DNA of 64,000 nucleotides, from positions 76,956-140,955 of the forward strand of contig MFEQ01000006.1 of NCBI GenBank assembly GCA_001777665.1. The letters are read 5' to 3'. Each line of letters opens with the position of its first letter. Positions within the stretch are counted from its first letter, which is position 1. Positions 15,883-24,213 of this stretch are shown here, piece after piece. The stretch comes from Candidatus Doudnabacteria bacterium RIFCSPHIGHO2_02_FULL_42_25 (GTDB lineage Bacteria; Patescibacteria; Doudnabacteria; UBA920; O2-02-FULL-48-8). The position numbers and the translations under genes are program-made. The notes beneath the pieces are model-generated. The model was not told the origin of the DNA. It saw nothing but the letters and a program-made list of their open reading frames with translations, and made no database searches.

Positions 15883-16285
15883 CGATCTCATCCAGGGCTT
15901 CATTGACTAGCTGGTCAGCTAGTTTATTTTTTTCGCGAGGGACATGGACAAATTCCACTCGATTAAATTTCGCAGTCAAGCGCAAAGTATCTGCCGTTAA
16001 GGGTTTTAATCCTTCTTCTCGGACTTTGTATTTACCCGTTAGTTGCCTGACCACCAGTTCCGAATCCAAGTGGCAAACCAGGTCTTTAGCACCTATTTTC
16101 AATGCTTCTTCCATCCCCGCAATCAATGCTTTGTACTCGGCTTGGTTATTGGTAGTAATTCCGAGATAATGTTTAAATCTCACCATTTCTTTCCCTCCCA
16201 AATCATAAATAACAAACCCAATCGCTGCTACACCAGGATTGCCCCTGGCACCCCCGTCAGAGTAAAGAATCACTTTATCGTTCAT
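15875..16285 (-). CDS. rnhA: Ribonuclease HI-family protein
   Basis: RNase H fold acting on RNA of RNA-DNA hybrids. From the ATG at 16285 the protein has 136 residues. The acidic active site is visible as LYSDGGARGNPG (first Asp), NQAEYKALIAGMEEAL (Glu), HLDSELVVRQLTGKYK (Asp) and NKLADQLVNEALD (last Asp). The ORF extends 17 codons upstream, overlapping recJ, but the core domain starts at the chosen Met. The type resembles the short archaeal/Gram-positive RNase HI. It overlaps the recJ stop by four bases. Confidence 0.92.
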   Translation of the reverse strand: MNDKVILYSDGGARGNPGVAAIGFVIYDLGGKEMVRFKHYLGITTNNQAEYKALIAGMEEALKIGAKDLVCHLDSELVVRQLTGKYKVREEGLKPLTADTLRLTAKFNRVEFVHVPREKNKLADQLVNEALDEIVT

Positions 16286-17943
16286 AGAATTTTCGTATCC
16301 AAAATTTTTAATTGTAATGATTTGTTGCCATTCCATTCATTGGCTGTTAGCTCAAATAAACAGTCTATTTTATTATTGGGCTTTAGTGAATTGTTCAAAA
16401 ATCCTTGACCAAAAGCGATCGCCTCTAAATTATGTTCTCCAAATTTCAATTTCAATTTGGCATGATTATTATTATTGCCAACTGTCCGGCATTCTAGTAC
16501 CTCAAGATTTCTACCAATGAATTTGGGAATGGGATTGCCGTAACCGAATGGCGCTAACTTTTCCAAATATCCATAATTCTCCCAAGAAATATCACCGGGT
16601 TCCACTTCGGCATCCGCTAAAAGTACAGGGTCAGATAAAGTTAAATTCAGACTCTCGGCATACTCCAAAAGCCGCTGATGAAAACTAAGTAAATTGTCGC
16701 TCGACAAAGTAAATCCAGCGGCTTGAGTGTGCCCACCATATTTTTGCAGCAGATCTTTTGAAGCAGTTAGCGCTGCCACGATATCAAATTCGGGCGTAGA
16801 CCTCGCTGACCCAGTTGCCACGCCTTCGATGCTACTGATAGCTAAAACCGGCCGGTTATATTCCTCTGCGAGTCGCCCGGCCACTAACCCAACTACGCCT
16901 TTCGGCCAATCCTTACCGACCGCCAACAAAACCTTCTTGTCTAAAGAAAGTTCAACTTGAGCCTTGGCTTCACTTAAAACTTGATCAGTCAAAAACTGTC
17001 GATGCTGATTGAGCTCGTTTAATTCTACTGCCAAACTTTTGGCTTCTGCTTCGTTCTCTGCCACCAGTAACTTGAACGCCGTGTCGCCGTGTCGGATCCG
17101 GCCAGCAGCGTTAATTCTCGGAGCTAAAATAAATCCTAACGTAAACGTGTCATATTTCCGATCCTTCAATCCGCCTAACTCCAACATCGAGCGCAAACCT
17201 GGCCAGCGAGTTTTGGTCAAGACCTTAAGTCCAAAACCAACCAAAATCCGGTTTTCAGAAGTTAAACTATGACAATCAGCCACTGTTCCTATCGCGACTA
17301 AATCCAAAAGCCACTTTTCCCAACCATTATTTTTAAACAGGGCAGAAATTAACTTAAATGCGACTCCAACACCTGTTAAAAATGGAAACGGATATTCATC
17401 GTGTGGATTTTTGGGATTAATTAAAGCAAAAGCTTTGGGCAATTCCCCAGTTAATTCATGATGATCAGTAATAATTAAATCTACCCCCAGTTCTTTACAG
17501 AGCAAAGCTTCTTCCACCGCGTTCGTTCCACAATCGACTGTAATAATCAAATTCGTGTCGTTCGCAGCAATTTGATTAATCGCGTCCTTGTTTATGCCGT
17601 AGCCTTCTGAAAACCGATCAGGAATATAACACTCTGCCACTAACCCTAATTTTTTTAAACCTTGATACATCACAGTAGCTGCTGTAATGGCGTCAGCATC
17701 ATAGTCCGCATAAATCGTGACTTTTTCTTTTTTTGCAATCGCTTCCTCGATTCTGGTCACGGCTCGCTGCATCTCGCGAAACAAGAAAGGATCATATAAT
17801 TTGCCAAAATCCGGATTTAAAAAATCCCGAATTGCTTCAGGTTCGGTCAGTCCTCGCAAGGCTAACAACTTAATAATTAAGCTCGGATATTCAGGAAGTA
17901 TTGCCTGTGAAGTTTCAAGTTGTTTTATCTTCCAATTTTTCAT
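16282..17943 (-). CDS. recJ: Single-stranded-DNA exonuclease RecJ
   Basis: 5'-3' exonuclease of mismatch, base-excision and RecF-pathway repair. The 553-residue protein shows the DHH-family motifs in order: YADYDADAITAATVMYQGL near 80, TVDCGTNAVEEA near 140, and the DHH itself in DLIITDHHELTGE near 155. The DHHA1 glycine-rich motif GGHTQAAGFTL is near 405, and a C-terminal OB-like domain follows. The 3' end overlaps rnhA by four bases and the 5' end overlaps the receiver-domain gene by 29 bases, so the three genes are likely co-translated. Confidence 0.95.
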   Translation of the reverse strand: MKNWKIKQLETSQAILPEYPSLIIKLLALRGLTEPEAIRDFLNPDFGKLYDPFLFREMQRAVTRIEEAIAKKEKVTIYADYDADAITAATVMYQGLKKLGLVAECYIPDRFSEGYGINKDAINQIAANDTNLIITVDCGTNAVEEALLCKELGVDLIITDHHELTGELPKAFALINPKNPHDEYPFPFLTGVGVAFKLISALFKNNGWEKWLLDLVAIGTVADCHSLTSENRILVGFGLKVLTKTRWPGLRSMLELGGLKDRKYDTFTLGFILAPRINAAGRIRHGDTAFKLLVAENEAEAKSLAVELNELNQHRQFLTDQVLSEAKAQVELSLDKKVLLAVGKDWPKGVVGLVAGRLAEEYNRPVLAISSIEGVATGSARSTPEFDIVAALTASKDLLQKYGGHTQAAGFTLSSDNLLSFHQRLLEYAESLNLTLSDPVLLADAEVEPGDISWENYGYLEKLAPFGYGNPIPKFIGRNLEVLECRTVGNNNNHAKLKLKFGEHNLEAIAFGQGFLNNSLKPNNKIDCLFELTANEWNGNKSLQLKILDTKIL

Positions 17944-18319
17944 TTTTTTTATCTAGTAATTCCTTCACCTTAGTTAAAATAACATTTGGTCCGGCCAAGC
18001 CCTTAATCATAAAAGTAACCTTTGTAAACTTTTCTGCTTTTTTCTTATCTTCTTCGCGGCCCAAATGCGAAAATAGAATTACAGGAACTTCTGCCATTAT
18101 CGCATTATTGCGAAGATTCCGCACAAATTCAAATCCATCCATCCGAGGCATGATGATCCCGCTAAAAACCAAGTCCGGTTTAAACTTTAGCGCGATGTCT
18201 AGTCCTTCTAGCCCGTCATTGGCTCCAGTTACATCATATCCTTTGTCTTTAAAAACCTGGAGGTACAAATCTTTCTGAACCAAATCATCATCCACCACTA
18301 ATATCTTCTTTTTTGTCAT
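17915..18319 (-). CDS. Stand-alone receiver domain lacking the phospho-acceptor Asp
   Basis: 134 residues, CheY-like. The acidic pair is kept (VVDDDLV), as are the Ser of the signalling strand (VILFSHLG) and the conserved Lys (FMIKGL). The acceptor position in the third strand, normally LxxDxxMP, reads LVFSGIIMPRMDG with Gly instead of Asp, so this domain cannot be phosphorylated in the usual way. There is no output domain and no kinase nearby. It overlaps gpmI at the 5' end and recJ at the 3' end, which suggests co-expression rather than a functional link. Confidence 0.9.
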   Translation of the reverse strand: MTKKKILVVDDDLVQKDLYLQVFKDKGYDVTGANDGLEGLDIALKFKPDLVFSGIIMPRMDGFEFVRNLRNNAIMAEVPVILFSHLGREEDKKKAEKFTKVTFMIKGLAGPNVILTKVKELLDKKNEKLEDKTT

Positions 18320-19925
18320 AATCTTCGCTTTTTACTAATTGATCAAGCAAACTTACACCTGTCATTTCTGGCGGTTTCTGGGTGCCCATTAATTCTAGCA
18401 TTGTTGGGGCCACGTCGGAAAGTACCCCGACCGGGATCATACTCGCTAAACCCGCAACTCCATCCTGCTTCGCATTTTTCAAGCGAAATTGTTCAGAGAC
18501 TAAAATAAATGGCACCGGACTAGTCGAATGCTCTTTATCTATACCACCCGAACGATGATCAATCAACTCTTCGACATTTCCATGGTCGGCAGTGATGATT
18601 AAACAAATATCTTCTTTCAAACAAGCGTCGGCAATTTTCTTAATACATTCATCAAGAACTGTGATTGATTGAATTGATGCATTCAAATCACCCGTGTGCC
18701 CGACCATGTCACCATTGGCAAAATTAATCAGATAGAAACTGTAATTTTCCGAAAACTTTGCAATCAATTCTTCAGTGACTTGCCGCGCTGACATTTCTGG
18801 CACATCCAAATAATTCTGATAATTCGAAGCCGGAGAACTCACTATTCGCCAGTCTTCTCCAGGAAAAGGTGTAGTTTTACCACCATTAAAAAATAATGAA
18901 ACGTGCGCATATTTTTCTGACTCTGCGATATGGAACTGACGCAACCCCTGCTGACTAATTATTTCAGACATGGTATTGGTTACATCTTTAGTCTGGAAAG
19001 CAACTTGTACGGGATAATCCCGACCAAATTCTGTCATCGTCACAAATAATAAATTTTCTAGGTATTTTCGGGGTTGTTTAAATTTGTCTAAATCCGGAGA
19101 AACGAACGCTCTTGTAATTTGCTGGACTCGGTCGGGACGAAAATTAAAACAAATCACTGCGTCATTACTTTCAATAAGCACAGGCTTGCCTCCTGATTGA
19201 ACTATTACAGTCGGGACCACCATCTCATCATAAATATCCTGACTGTAGCTATCCTGAATTGCCTCCAGCGCCGAGTAGGCGGTTTTACCGATCCCATAAG
19301 CCATAGCTCGATAAGTTTGTTCGGTTAAATTCCAATGCTCACCACGATCCATTGCATAAAATCTACCAGTGATTGTAGCTATCTTTCCTACTCCCAATTC
19401 TTCAATTTTTTGGTTGAGTTTCTGAATTGTTTCAAGGGCGATTTGCGGTGGAGTGTCGCGTCCATCCAGAAACATGTGAATAAAAACTTGGGTCAGTCCC
19501 TGTTCAGCAGCCAGCCCCATCAGAGCGTACAAATGTTCGATATGACTGTGAACCCCGCCAGTGCTCGCCAGTCCCATCAGATGCAAGGCCGAATTATTTT
19601 TTTTGACATGCTCGGCGGCGGCCAACAATACCGGATTCGTAAAAAAACTCCGGTCATCAATCGATAATGTAATCCGAGCCAAATCTTGGGCCACAATTCG
19701 ACCAGCACCCAAATTTAAATGCCCGACTTCAGAATTGCCCATCTCTCCCCAGGGCAATCCCACAGTGGCTCCCGAAGCCTGCAATGTGCAAGCTGGAAAA
19801 TTATTCACTAAATAATCAAAATTCGCCGGATGAGCCTGTGTCACCGCATTCCCTCTCGAATCAGTCGCGATTCCGAAGCCATCCAAAACAACCAAAACCA
19901 TTTTTTTATAAGGTTTAAATTCCAT
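18288..19925 (-). CDS. gpmI: 2,3-bisphosphoglycerate-independent phosphoglycerate mutase
   Basis: Mn-dependent enzyme interconverting 3- and 2-phosphoglycerate in lower glycolysis. The 545-residue protein has the first metal site LVVLDGFGIATDSRGNAV, the phospho-serine region GEMGNSEVGHLNLGAGR near 62, and the C-terminal metal ligands NFANGDMVGHTGD and TADHGNVEELID. Length fits the family with a small C-terminal extension. Its start codon overlaps the pgk stop, and its last 32 bases overlap the receiver-domain gene. Confidence 0.97.
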   Translation of the reverse strand: MEFKPYKKMVLVVLDGFGIATDSRGNAVTQAHPANFDYLVNNFPACTLQASGATVGLPWGEMGNSEVGHLNLGAGRIVAQDLARITLSIDDRSFFTNPVLLAAAEHVKKNNSALHLMGLASTGGVHSHIEHLYALMGLAAEQGLTQVFIHMFLDGRDTPPQIALETIQKLNQKIEELGVGKIATITGRFYAMDRGEHWNLTEQTYRAMAYGIGKTAYSALEAIQDSYSQDIYDEMVVPTVIVQSGGKPVLIESNDAVICFNFRPDRVQQITRAFVSPDLDKFKQPRKYLENLLFVTMTEFGRDYPVQVAFQTKDVTNTMSEIISQQGLRQFHIAESEKYAHVSLFFNGGKTTPFPGEDWRIVSSPASNYQNYLDVPEMSARQVTEELIAKFSENYSFYLINFANGDMVGHTGDLNASIQSITVLDECIKKIADACLKEDICLIITADHGNVEELIDHRSGGIDKEHSTSPVPFILVSEQFRLKNAKQDGVAGLASMIPVGVLSDVAPTMLELMGTQKPPEMTGVSLLDQLVKSEDYDKKEDISGG

Positions 19926-21142
19926 TATTTCTCCAAAACTTCGATTCCTGGAAGCTCTTTACCTGCTAAAAATTCCAACATCGCCCCACCGCCAGTTGAT
20001 AAATGATCCACGAAATTTCCCACTTTTGCTTGATTCACAAGTTCTACTGTCTCCCCACCCCCGACGACTCCAAAGGCCGCACCTCTGGATCTGGCGGCAA
20101 AAGACATTGCAATCGCTTTACTCCCAAACGCATATCTTTTGTTTTCAAATAAACCAAACGGACCGTTCCAAACCAAAGTTTTTCCAGTTTTGATAATTTT
20201 CGCAAACTGCCTAATCGATTCAGGACCGATATCGAAAATTGCTTCGTTCGGTCGAACCTTTTCAATTTTGGACAGTCTGGGCTTTGATTCTTCATCCGTA
20301 GCGACCACGACATCCAACGGCAAAACAATTTTGTCTTTGTAATGTCTTAGGAGTTTTTTAGCAATAGAGACATCTGTAACTTTTGATTTGCCCACTTCAT
20401 AACCCAAGGCTTTCAAAAAAGTATTCGCGATCGCCCCGCCTAAAATTATTTTTGTTGCATGCTTCGCCAAATTAGTCAGCGTTTCGACTTTGTCGTCAAT
20501 TTTGGCCCCGCCCATAATTACGATCATGGGTTGCTGTGGTTTGGTGATAACTTTTTTCAAAGCTTTGATCTCGCGCAGCAGGGCTATCCCTGCATAAGCC
20601 GGAAGTTTTTCCGCCAAACCATAATGCGAAGCGGATTTACGATGCGCTGATGGAAATCCTTCCTCCACGTAAATATCGCCATATTGGGCAAGGACTTTTA
20701 CAAACTTCGTGTCGTTTTTTTGTTCTCCTGGATAGAACCGCAAATTTTCCAAAAATAAAATATCCCCTCCATTTATCTCTTTGCTTAATTCCGAACAATC
20801 ATTTTTGATAATATTCGATTCCAAAAAGTTGATATGAGGAACTTTGTAATCTGGGAGCCGGTCTTCTATTTTTACCACTTTGATATTTAAAAATTCGCCC
20901 AGCTTTTGAGCGACTGGCCACATACTTTTATCATTATCCCAGTTATCTGGACGGCCCAAATGCGCCACAATTATGATTTTTGCTTTTTGTTCTATCAGAT
21001 ATTTCAAAGTAACCAGCGAATCTTTGATCCGGGTGTCATCAGCTACTTCCCATTCTTCTTTCTTTATTAGTGGCACATCAAAACCAGCCCTGACAATTAC
21101 TCGTCGACCAGCTACTTTTACATCCTTGATTGATTTTATCAT
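19925..21142 (-). CDS. pgk: Phosphoglycerate kinase
   Basis: Makes ATP from 1,3-bisphosphoglycerate. The 405-residue protein shows the substrate-binding RAGFDVPL (RADFNVP in most enzymes), HLGRPDNWD, ENLRFYPGE, the ADP-binding MGGAKIDDKVETLTNLAKH, and the C-terminal GGGETVELV with DHLSTGGGAMLEFLAGKELP. The initial motif carries Gly for Asp (RAGF), a small departure in the usual substrate loop. It is the first gene of the pgk-gpmI-receiver-recJ-rnhA run. Confidence 0.97.
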   Translation of the reverse strand: MIKSIKDVKVAGRRVIVRAGFDVPLIKKEEWEVADDTRIKDSLVTLKYLIEQKAKIIIVAHLGRPDNWDNDKSMWPVAQKLGEFLNIKVVKIEDRLPDYKVPHINFLESNIIKNDCSELSKEINGGDILFLENLRFYPGEQKNDTKFVKVLAQYGDIYVEEGFPSAHRKSASHYGLAEKLPAYAGIALLREIKALKKVITKPQQPMIVIMGGAKIDDKVETLTNLAKHATKIILGGAIANTFLKALGYEVGKSKVTDVSIAKKLLRHYKDKIVLPLDVVVATDEESKPRLSKIEKVRPNEAIFDIGPESIRQFAKIIKTGKTLVWNGPFGLFENKRYAFGSKAIAMSFAARSRGAAFGVVGGGETVELVNQAKVGNFVDHLSTGGGAMLEFLAGKELPGIEVLEK

Positions 21143-21165
21143 TCGGCGGTTATTCTTTAATATAT

Positions 21166-21261
21166 TGTAGCGCGCCCATTTATGGGCTCGAGGGCTCGGC
21201 TACTCTAGAGCCGACCCGCCTGCCACGCCGGCATGGCGGGCAGGTGAATCGGCACGCTACA
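21166..21261. repeat. Cloverleaf-like palindromic element
   Basis: Outer stem TGTAGCG-C-GCC (from 21166) pairs with GGC-A-CGCTACA (ending 21261). Inside are three hairpins: GCCCATTTATGGGC, TCGGCTACTCTAGAGCCGA, and CCTGCC-ACGCCGGCATGGCG-GGCAGG. The whole forms a four-way junction. Confidence 0.65.
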
Positions 21262-21280
21262 GAGAACCCGTTCTAATAAT

Positions 21281-21460
21281 TTATCTCTTTCTTTTCTTTG
21301 TCACCGCATCCAAAATCATGAATCCGCGAGGAATTCTTTTTACGATCACTCGTTGTCTCTCGCGCCAACCCAAACTCCTTACACCTGAAGCTGGAAGCAT
21401 AATTCCCAGTGACCCTTTGCCGATTCTGGTGACCTTTTTGATATTTGAATTTTTTGCCAT
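21281..21460 (-). CDS. Small AbrB/SpoVT-like protein, 59 aa
   Basis: ATG at 21460, stop at 21281. The sequence has the swapped-hairpin pattern: VTRIGKGSLGIMLPASGVRS, then LGWRERQRVIVKRIPRGFMI, followed by a basic tail TKKRKR. AbrB-type domains bind DNA as dimers and act as transition-state regulators or antitoxins. No toxin is adjacent. A 22-bp perfect palindrome lies seven bases upstream of the start and is a plausible own operator. It sits between pgk and the gap operon. Confidence 0.7.
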   Translation of the reverse strand: MAKNSNIKKVTRIGKGSLGIMLPASGVRSLGWRERQRVIVKRIPRGFMILDAVTKKRKR

Positions 21461-21466
21461 ATTTTT

Positions 21467-21488
21467 TCTACGTAGTTAACTACGTAGA
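21467..21488. promoter_or_regulatory. 22-bp perfect palindrome upstream of the AbrB-like gene
   Basis: TCTACGTAGTT AACTACGTAGA is identical on both strands and ends seven bases before the ATG at 21460. Its place and symmetry suit an operator for a dimeric regulator. Confidence 0.6.
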
Positions 21489-21494
21489 TCTTAA

Positions 21495-21791
21495 TTATTC
21501 TCTTACCCAACCTTCTGGGACATCACAGGGTGTTGGGAATTGCTTAATCTCGCCTGTTTGAGGATTTCTGGCTTCAGCGATGACCTGGATACAAACCTGG
21601 CCGTCATTCGATGTTTCTTCGGAATTTGATTTGGCTATAAAAAAATAATATCCGGCAGCCAAGACAGCGCCTGCTAATACAATCCCTAAAATTTCAGCCA
21701 GCAAATGCCTGGCAAACCAAGATTTATGGCTAATAGATTGGAGATCTGAAGCAGGTGTTCTATATATTATTTCGGGTTTCTGTTCGTCCAT
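21495..21791 (-). CDS. Small single-pass membrane protein, 98 aa
   Basis: Cytoplasmic N-terminus (about 1-28), one membrane segment (about 30-53, LLAEILGIVLAGAVLAAGYYFF), then an external part with two cysteines (QVCIQVIAEARNP and PTPCDVPEGWV) that could form a disulfide. The external motif CxxVIAxARNPxTGE...PTPCDVPxGW looks like a small conserved module, but I cannot name it. It lies nine bases downstream of gap and probably shares its message. Confidence 0.75.
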   Translation of the reverse strand: MDEQKPEIIYRTPASDLQSISHKSWFARHLLAEILGIVLAGAVLAAGYYFFIAKSNSEETSNDGQVCIQVIAEARNPQTGEIKQFPTPCDVPEGWVRE

Positions 21792-21800
21792 CGATTCTAA

Positions 21801-22859
21801 CTACTCCTTTCCGATCATTATTGCTTGTTCGACAAACCGATTCGCATACCCAAATTCGTTATCATACCAAGCGACCACCTTTACCATATCTCCGTCTACT
21901 ACTTGAGTCAGTTCGAGATCAACAATCGATGAATGGGGGTTGCCAATAATATCAGTGGAAACAATCGGATCATGAGTTACCTGCAAGATATTTTGCCATA
22001 TTGGATTTTTCGCTGCGTCAATAAAAACTTGGTTGACTTCCGCAACGGTCACTTTCTTGTTCAAAATAAAAGTAAAATCCGAAAGTGAACCGACAGGAGT
22101 TGGAACACGGAAAGCCATAGCCGTCAAAAGGCCCTTAAGTTCTGGGAGTGCTTCTGTTGTAGCGATTGAAGCCCCACTGCTTGTCGGGATAATGTTTTCC
22201 GCAGCGGCCCGAGCACGCCTCATATCATTCGATTTGCCACCGGGAGGTGGTCCGTCCACCAAATTTTGTTCAGCTGTGTACGAATGAATAGTCGACATCA
22301 TCATTTTCTTTACTCCAAATTTAGAATGTAAAATTGCGATTACAGGTGTAATATTGTTAGTCGTGCATGAAGCGTTAGAGATAATTTTTTCTTCATTATA
22401 TTTATTATGGTTTACTCCAATGATAAATGTCGGGGTAATACCCTCATCCTTCGCTGGAGCTGAAATAATTACTTTTTTTGCACCAGCCTTGAGATGAGCA
22501 CTAGATGCTTCAGTCGTAATAAACCGGCCAGTAGATTCCAGCACGACATCGACACTCAAGTCTCGCCATGGTAAGGTAGCTGGGTCTTTTTCTGCAAAAA
22601 TGGGATAGCGTTTACCATCAACGATAATACTACCCATGGAAGAAATCGTTTGGTTTGCTTTTTCCTGCTTATCATCACTTCCAACTTTTTTATCGTATGG
22701 ACCGTAATTGGAATCAAAGCGCAACAAATGCGCCAGAACTTTTGGTTCAGTTAAATCATTGATCCCGACCACTTCTAATTCCGGTTTGGTGAGTGCGATT
22801 TTAAAAGCTTGGCGGCCGATTCGACCAAAGCCATTGATGGCAATTCGAATTTTTTCCAT
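21801..22859 (-). CDS. gap: Glyceraldehyde-3-phosphate dehydrogenase, type I
   Basis: NAD(P)-dependent oxidation of glyceraldehyde 3-phosphate. From the ATG at 22859 the protein has 352 residues. It begins MEKIRIAINGFGRIGRQAFK (dinucleotide fold), carries the catalytic Cys in SNASCTTN near 165, and then STIHSYTAEQNLVDGPP. A longer frame to 22946 overlaps the small upstream gene and has no family counterpart. It follows that 39-residue gene by five bases. Confidence 0.97.
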   Translation of the reverse strand: MEKIRIAINGFGRIGRQAFKIALTKPELEVVGINDLTEPKVLAHLLRFDSNYGPYDKKVGSDDKQEKANQTISSMGSIIVDGKRYPIFAEKDPATLPWRDLSVDVVLESTGRFITTEASSAHLKAGAKKVIISAPAKDEGITPTFIIGVNHNKYNEEKIISNASCTTNNITPVIAILHSKFGVKKMMMSTIHSYTAEQNLVDGPPPGGKSNDMRRARAAAENIIPTSSGASIATTEALPELKGLLTAMAFRVPTPVGSLSDFTFILNKKVTVAEVNQVFIDAAKNPIWQNILQVTHDPIVSTDIIGNPHSSIVDLELTQVVDGDMVKVVAWYDNEFGYANRFVEQAIMIGKE

Positions 22860-22864
22860 CGGTT

Positions 22865-22984
22865 TTATATATATTGAGTTAAGAATACGGTGACAAGGGT
22901 TGCCCAGATCAAAACGATAAAATATTCTGTATCGTTCGTGATCCATTTGTATATTCCCTGCACATTGTTTTTCTTTTTGGCCAT
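22865..22984 (-). CDS. Tiny membrane protein, 39 aa, upstream of gap
   Basis: ATG at 22984, TAA at 22865, immediately before gap. The product MAKKKNNVQGIYKWITNDTE continues into a hydrophobic segment, YFIVLIWATLVTVFLTQYI. It has a positive N-terminus and a single C-terminal membrane helix, as in secE-like or small accessory membrane peptides. No family is recognised. Its exact fit between the repeat at 23.0 kb and gap supports it as a gene. Confidence 0.6.
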   Translation of the reverse strand: MAKKKNNVQGIYKWITNDTEYFIVLIWATLVTVFLTQYI

Positions 22985-23012
22985 TTGATTTTAATTAATA
23001 ATATTTTTATAA

Positions 23013-23108
23013 CCATTTCGAGCGAGCGATGCGAGGGAGAAATCGCTCTCCGAGGGTGACCCTCGTAGGAGGGATCTCTCCCCCGGATCAAGTCCGGGGT
23101 CGAGATGG
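23013..23108. repeat. Cloverleaf-like palindromic element overlapping the fba 3' end
   Basis: Outer arms CCATTTCGA and TCGAGATGG enclose GAGCGAT...ATCGCTC, CGAGGGTGACCCTCG and CCCCGGATCAAGTCCGGGG. The right arm encodes the last residues and stop of fba. Confidence 0.65.
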
Positions 23109-24005
23109 GTTAACTCTAAAACCTTTTGCTTTTCCACTCGTATACATTAACTTCAGCTTAGCTTCCGCGGCTTTACTCAAAGCTTCAGTGGCAGGGGCAA
23201 GTATCTTTCTCGGATCATAAACCTCGACATGTTTTTTTAAATTATCTCGAAGCGCTTTATTAAACGCTACTCGCAAATCAGTGTCGATGTTAAACACAGC
23301 TACTCCATGCTTAATCGCGGCTCGAATCTGTTTATCTGGGACACCGGAAGCTCCATGCATGACAAGAGGAATTTTTACTTTTTTTCTAATTGCTTTTACT
23401 CGGTCGATGTCGACATGTTCTTTAAGGGTGCTTAAAACTTTTTTGATCCGAGGATCTACCGGAATACCGTGAACGGATCCGACTGCTATCGCCAACGTAT
23501 CGATACGAGTGTCTCTGACAAATTCGGCAGCTTGGTCAGGATCAGTCATGAGATCATCCCCACTTTTTACGTTCTGCCAATCTTCATTGCCTAAAATTCT
23601 TCCTAGTTCAGCCTGGACCCAGACTCCTCGGCGATGCGCGTAGCTAACCACGGCTTTCGTTAACTTCAAATTTTCTTTGTACGGTAAATGCGAGGCATCA
23701 ACCATCACTGAACTATACCCGAGACTGATCAATTTTTTTATCAGATTAAAATCATGACAATGATCTTGGTGGAGTGCGACTGGAATCTTCGCTTCTCTAG
23801 CAAAAGCTTTATTTAAACCCACTAATTCATCAATCCCTGCATACTCGAGAGCACCGACAGAAGTTTGAACGATCACCGGCGCTTTTTGCTTCTCTGCAGC
23901 TCTGATTATCCCTTGCGTCATTTCGAGATCAGAAGTATTGAATGCTGGGATCGCATATTTCCCAAGCATATTTGGAGTTACAATTCGGCCAATATGTACC
24001 AGCAT
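23088..24005 (-). CDS. fba: Class II fructose-bisphosphate aldolase
   Basis: Zinc-dependent cleavage of fructose 1,6-bisphosphate. 305 residues. Zinc ligands are visible in ALHQDHCHDF near 80 and in the later HGIPV and VMHGASGVPD segments; FNIDTDLRVAF near 255 fits the phosphate-binding region. The C-terminal residues FRVNPSRPRT and the stop codon lie inside a dispersed palindromic repeat, so the original 3' end seems to have been replaced when the repeat inserted. The upstream 68-residue gene touches it without a gap. Confidence 0.95.
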   Translation of the reverse strand: MLVHIGRIVTPNMLGKYAIPAFNTSDLEMTQGIIRAAEKQKAPVIVQTSVGALEYAGIDELVGLNKAFAREAKIPVALHQDHCHDFNLIKKLISLGYSSVMVDASHLPYKENLKLTKAVVSYAHRRGVWVQAELGRILGNEDWQNVKSGDDLMTDPDQAAEFVRDTRIDTLAIAVGSVHGIPVDPRIKKVLSTLKEHVDIDRVKAIRKKVKIPLVMHGASGVPDKQIRAAIKHGVAVFNIDTDLRVAFNKALRDNLKKHVEVYDPRKILAPATEALSKAAEAKLKLMYTSGKAKGFRVNPSRPRT

Positions 24006-24212
24006 CTAAAACCTGGCTCCTGCTTTGAGAACTTCGAAGATGCCTGGGATGGATTTTGCTCCTTTGGTATCACAAACTGCATACGCGATGTGATACTCGC
24101 AATCCCATTTTTTATCCGCTTCCACATTTTTTATTCCACGCCAGTATAAAAATAGTAAAACAGCGACGATGACTAAAATTAATTTTGTTCGGTATCTTTT
24201 GCGGAGTAACAT
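24006..24212 (-). CDS. Small membrane protein, 68 aa
   Basis: Basic N-terminus (MLLRKRYRTK), one membrane segment (LILVIVAVLLFLYWRGI), then about 40 external residues with two cysteines (WDCEYHIAYAVCDTKG). No family is recognised. It is packed without spacing between the PfkB kinase and fba genes, so it is part of that operon. The paired cysteines resemble the other small membrane proteins of this cluster (21495). Confidence 0.7.
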   Translation of the reverse strand: MLLRKRYRTKLILVIVAVLLFLYWRGIKNVEADKKWDCEYHIAYAVCDTKGAKSIPGIFEVLKAGARF

Positions 24213-24213
24213 T

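Noticed and set aside
21166..21261. tRNA in the cloverleaf-shaped region
   Set aside because: No anticodon arm of proper length, no TTCGA loop and no CCA-type acceptor; the hairpins are GC palindromes.
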